From Bordetella genomosp. 9 (GTDB taxonomy: Bacteria > Pseudomonadota > Gammaproteobacteria > Burkholderiales > Burkholderiaceae_B), in NCBI RefSeq assembly GCF_002119725.1, contig NZ_CP021109.1:1240001-1304000 (forward strand): a DNA stretch of 64,000 nt. The letters are read 5' to 3'. A program made the position numbers and the translations under genes. This document shows positions 61,386 to 64,000 of the stretch, in pieces. Within the stretch, counting starts at the first letter, position 1, and each line of letters starts with the position of its first letter. The notes beneath the pieces were generated by a model. The model was given only the letters and a program-made list of their open reading frames with translations, was not told the DNA's origin and ran no database searches.

Positions 61386-61973
61386 GATGACCCTCGGTGT
61401 ATCGAGAACTGAATCGGCAGCCAGGACCGCAGGCTGCGATAGGCGGCGAGAGCATCATGGATCGTGGATCCCGATGTGGAGTGCGAGCGGATGGAAGGCC
61501 GCCGCAACGATCCGGAAGGCGGTCGGCGGACGCCAGTGCAGGCGGCAGCGGACAAGCCCTTGATAAGGAAACGTCACGCAGATTTCATTGGCTGCATGTC
61601 GTGATGATGGCTCCCGTCGTGCCGGCGGACGATCCGCGCAGCGCATTACACTGCGCGCCGCCTCGCACCGCAATGGGCGGGCATGGCCGGCGGCCGCCTG
61701 CCGCGATACAGGTCATGCCTTCGCGCACATCCGGGCCGGGTTCAATGTCCGGCAACGCCGCCGTGGGGCCGTGGGCCCCTCGATACTTCGTATGACGATT
61801 TCGGGCGTGCCGTGCCGCCCGGCTTCTCCATCCGGTCCGGCCCCGCCGGGGCGCGGGGCGCGTTGCGCCCGCCGGATTGCATCGGATGGCGTATTCAGGT
61901 GACGGACAACCGATTTTCCTAATATGGGCGTGTTCCCACCGAACTTCCCGTACGTCCGGATCGAATCGCCGCC
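61386..61973. other. Intergenic region without recognised gene
   Basis: About 590 nt between the small exported protein and the DHA2 transporter. Several open frames cross it on both strands, but their sequences are Arg/Pro/Ala-rich and look like high-GC noise. The transporter promoter should lie near the right end (an AT-rich patch TTTTCCTAATATGG at about 61914-61927). No RNA gene or repeat was seen. Confidence 0.4.
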
Positions 61974-63527
61974 ATGGCCACGCAACCATCGCCCCATCCG
62001 CCGCTGCACGGCGGTCAACTGGTGCTCGCGACCGTCGCGGTGGCGCTGGCCACCTTCATGAACGTGCTGGACACATCCATCGCGAACGTCGCGATTCCCA
62101 CGATTTCCGGCAATCTCGGGGTATCCGTGGACGAGGGCACCTGGGTCATCACGGTATTCGCGGCGTCCAATGCAGTCTCCATCCCGCTGACCGGGTGGCT
62201 GACGCAGCGCGTGGGGCAGATTCGGCTGTTCGTCTGGGCCATCGCCCTTTTTACGCTGGCGTCCTGGTTGTGCGGGGTGGCGCCGAATCTTCCGGTGCTC
62301 CTGATGGCGCGGGTGTTGCAGGGCGCCGTCGCGGGGCCGTTGATTCCCATGTCGCAGGCGATCCTGCTGGGTTCGTATCCGAAAGAGAAAAGCTCGATGG
62401 CGTTGGCGTTGTGGGCGATGACGGCAACAGTCGGGCCTATCGCGGGCCCTTCGCTGGGTGGCTGGATCACCGACCGGTACAGCTGGTCCTGGATCTTCTA
62501 TATCAATATCCCGGTGGGCATTTTCGCGGCCGTGGTCACGTGGGGTATCTATCGCAAACGGGAAACGCCGACGCGCAAGGTGCCGATCGATCTGGTCGGC
62601 TTGATATTGCTGATCGCCTGGGTGGCGGCGCTGCAGATCATGCTGGACAAGGGCAGGGACCTGGACTGGTTCAGCTCTCCGATCATCGTGGGACTTGGGG
62701 TTGCGGCTTTCGTGACTTTCGTTTTCTTCCTGATCTGGGAGCTGACGGAGCCGCATCCGATCGTCGACCTGCGGCTGTTCGGACAGCGGAATTTCAGCGG
62801 CGGAACGATCGCCATTTCGGTGGCCTACGGCGTGTTCTTCGGCAACCTGGTGCTGCTGCCGCAATGGTTGCAGGAATACCTGAACTATCGCTCGGTCGAT
62901 GCCGGCCTGGTGATGGCGCCGCTGGGCATCTTCGCCCTGATTCTGTCGCCGATACTCGGCAGGCTGTTGCCCCGCTCGGATGCCCGCATCATCGCGACGC
63001 TGGCTTTCGTCAGCTTCGCCATTGTGTTCTTCATGCGTTCGAACTACGTGATGGAGATCGACACCTGGCATTTGGTCCTGCCGACCTTGCTGCAAGGGAT
63101 ACCGATGGCCTTGTTTTTCATTCCGCTGACGGCCATCATCCTGTCCGGCCAGCCGCCCCAGCGCCTGCCTGCCGCCGCCGGGTTGTCGAATTTCATCCGT
63201 GTCTTCTGCGGGGCGGTCGGGACGTCGATCGCCGGCACGGTCTGGAACAACCGCACGGTGTTGCACCATGAGCGCCTGACCGAAGTCGCCAATACCGAAA
63301 ATCCGCTATTCAATCGGCAGATCGAGACGCTGCAAGGGCTGCTGCATCTGGACATCAACGCGGCGCACACGCTCTTCGATTCCACCGTGAATGCCCAGGC
63401 CGCGATGATGGGCCTGAACGACATTTTTTTCGTGTCGGCGCTGATCTTCCTGCTGATTATTCCCTTGATCTGGATTACCCGGCCGGTGAAGGGCGGCGGC
63501 GGGGCGGACGCCTCCGCCGCGCATTGA
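61974..63527 (+). CDS. DHA2-family multidrug efflux transporter (EmrB-like)
   Basis: A 517-residue major facilitator with 14 predicted helices. DHA2 motifs are NVLDTSIANVAIPTISGNLGVSVDEGTWVITVFAASNAVSIPLTGWL, RVGQIRLFVWAIALFTLASWLCG, RVLQGAVAGPLIPMSQAILL and WIFYINIPVGI. The extracytoplasmic loop with LNYRSVDAGLVMAPLG is also typical. In enterobacteria EmrB works with a membrane-fusion partner EmrA, but none is next to it here. It exports hydrophobic compounds by proton exchange. Confidence 0.92.
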   Translation: MATQPSPHPPLHGGQLVLATVAVALATFMNVLDTSIANVAIPTISGNLGVSVDEGTWVITVFAASNAVSIPLTGWLTQRVGQIRLFVWAIALFTLASWLCGVAPNLPVLLMARVLQGAVAGPLIPMSQAILLGSYPKEKSSMALALWAMTATVGPIAGPSLGGWITDRYSWSWIFYINIPVGIFAAVVTWGIYRKRETPTRKVPIDLVGLILLIAWVAALQIMLDKGRDLDWFSSPIIVGLGVAAFVTFVFFLIWELTEPHPIVDLRLFGQRNFSGGTIAISVAYGVFFGNLVLLPQWLQEYLNYRSVDAGLVMAPLGIFALILSPILGRLLPRSDARIIATLAFVSFAIVFFMRSNYVMEIDTWHLVLPTLLQGIPMALFFIPLTAIILSGQPPQRLPAAAGLSNFIRVFCGAVGTSIAGTVWNNRTVLHHERLTEVANTENPLFNRQIETLQGLLHLDINAAHTLFDSTVNAQAAMMGLNDIFFVSALIFLLIIPLIWITRPVKGGGGADASAAH

Positions 63528-63572
63528 AGGCGGGCAAACGGCGCGGGCGCCGCCGCGGCAGGCGGACCCGCG

Positions 63573-64000
63573 CTATCCGAGCCGGCCGCCAGGCGCCAGG
63601 CCGAGCCGCCGAATAATGGTTTCCGCAATGGCCGACGGCGCAGGGCCGATGTCCACGCGTATGGACGGCTCATCCGCCTCAGGTTCCTGCAGGGTTGCGA
63701 ATTGGCTATCCAGCAGGGCCGGCGGCATGAAATGGCCATGCCGCGCGGCCAGCCGGGCGGCGATCGTTTCCCTGGTGCCGGCCAGGTAAACGAAACGCAC
63801 GCCATGGCCGCGGCGGTTGATGATGTCGCGGTAGGCGCGTTTCAAGGCGGAGCACGTGATGACGCCGCTTTCGCCGGCGTCCAGGCATTCCTCGACCCAG
63901 AGCGCCACCTTCTCCAGCCATGGCGCGCGGTCGGCGTCCGTGAGCGGATGACCGTTGCGCATTTTGTCGATATTGGACTGGGGATGCAGCGCGTCCCCTT
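63573..64000 (-). CDS. gntK: Gluconokinase (partial, N-terminus beyond window)
   Basis: The visible 141 residues are the C-terminal four fifths of a GntK-type kinase that phosphorylates gluconate to 6-phosphogluconate. The frame is open to the right edge, beginning KGDALHPQSNIDKMRNGHPLTDADRAPWL; VITCSALKRAYRDIIN, YLAGTRETIAARLAARHGHFMPPALLDSQFATLQEP and a C-terminal VDIG match the family closely. The P-loop would lie just outside the window. It is convergent with the transporter gene. Confidence 0.92.
   Translation of the reverse strand, partial: GDALHPQSNIDKMRNGHPLTDADRAPWLEKVALWVEECLDAGESGVITCSALKRAYRDIINRRGHGVRFVYLAGTRETIAARLAARHGHFMPPALLDSQFATLQEPEADEPSIRVDIGPAPSAIAETIIRRLGLAPGGRLG

Noticed and set aside
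61713..63269. 518-codon open frame antisense to the DHA2 transporter
   Set aside because: Antisense shadow; extremely Arg/Gln/His-rich and without family-like segments.

Overview
The window looks like a chromosome segment of a Bordetella/Achromobacter-type betaproteobacterium (Alcaligenaceae). The evidence is the high GC content, the housekeeping order ilvB-ilvH-ilvC-psd-pssA-rpsO-pnp and tpiA-secG-tRNA-Leu, and several periplasmic Bug/TctC-type binding proteins, a family expanded in that group. Species is inferred from gene content and order only; no database search was possible.

Layout. Positions 1-10442 hold an integrated element, all on the minus strand, sitting at the 3' end of a tRNA-Ser(CGA) and cut by the left window edge. 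Read from the tRNA it carries integrase, a small unknown gene, AlpA, a chain of overlapping small genes, a primase-type zinc ribbon and a RepA-like ATPase, then HK97-type major capsid, a lambda GpI-like protein, prohead protease, portal, HNH nuclease, small terminase and large terminase. That order fits a capsid-forming phage satellite (cfPICI) better than a complete prophage. From 10842 to 30225 is mostly core chromosome: a Kef-type transporter, bdhA, yaaA, a FUSC transporter, branched-chain amino acid synthesis (ilvBHC, and threonine dehydratase further on), phospholipid synthesis (psd, pssA), rpsO-pnp, and opgD. From 30522 to 44064 is an accessory metabolic block: a small gene behind a LexA-type box, a LysE exporter, a GntR regulator divergent from a Bug/enoyl-CoA hydratase/CoA-transferase operon, and an opposing operon of a class V aminotransferase, a complete TctCBA transporter, a large FAD/Fe-S dehydrogenase and a second GntR regulator. 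From 44255 to 47117 are a GT-C-like membrane protein, a repeat-bearing hypothetical gene, an IS66 remnant and tRNA-Leu(UAA).

The most striking object is at 47291-47652: a tRNA-Ser(UGA) whose anticodon is split between U34 and G35 by a 272-nt sequence with the hallmarks of a group I self-splicing intron. After it come a MarR-GNAT fusion, an SDR, a pyruvate-oxidase-like enzyme, a quinone oxidoreductase, tpiA, secG and tRNA-Leu(GAG).

Downstream of that tRNA the sequence turns accessory again (54504-61400): a BRCT protein, an LprI-like protein, and a Ser/Thr kinase / PP2C phosphatase / VWA triad resembling E. coli yegI-yegK-yegL (TerY-P type), then a decayed aceE fragment. The window ends with a DHA2 multidrug transporter and the start-truncated gluconokinase gene. 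No CRISPR array was seen.
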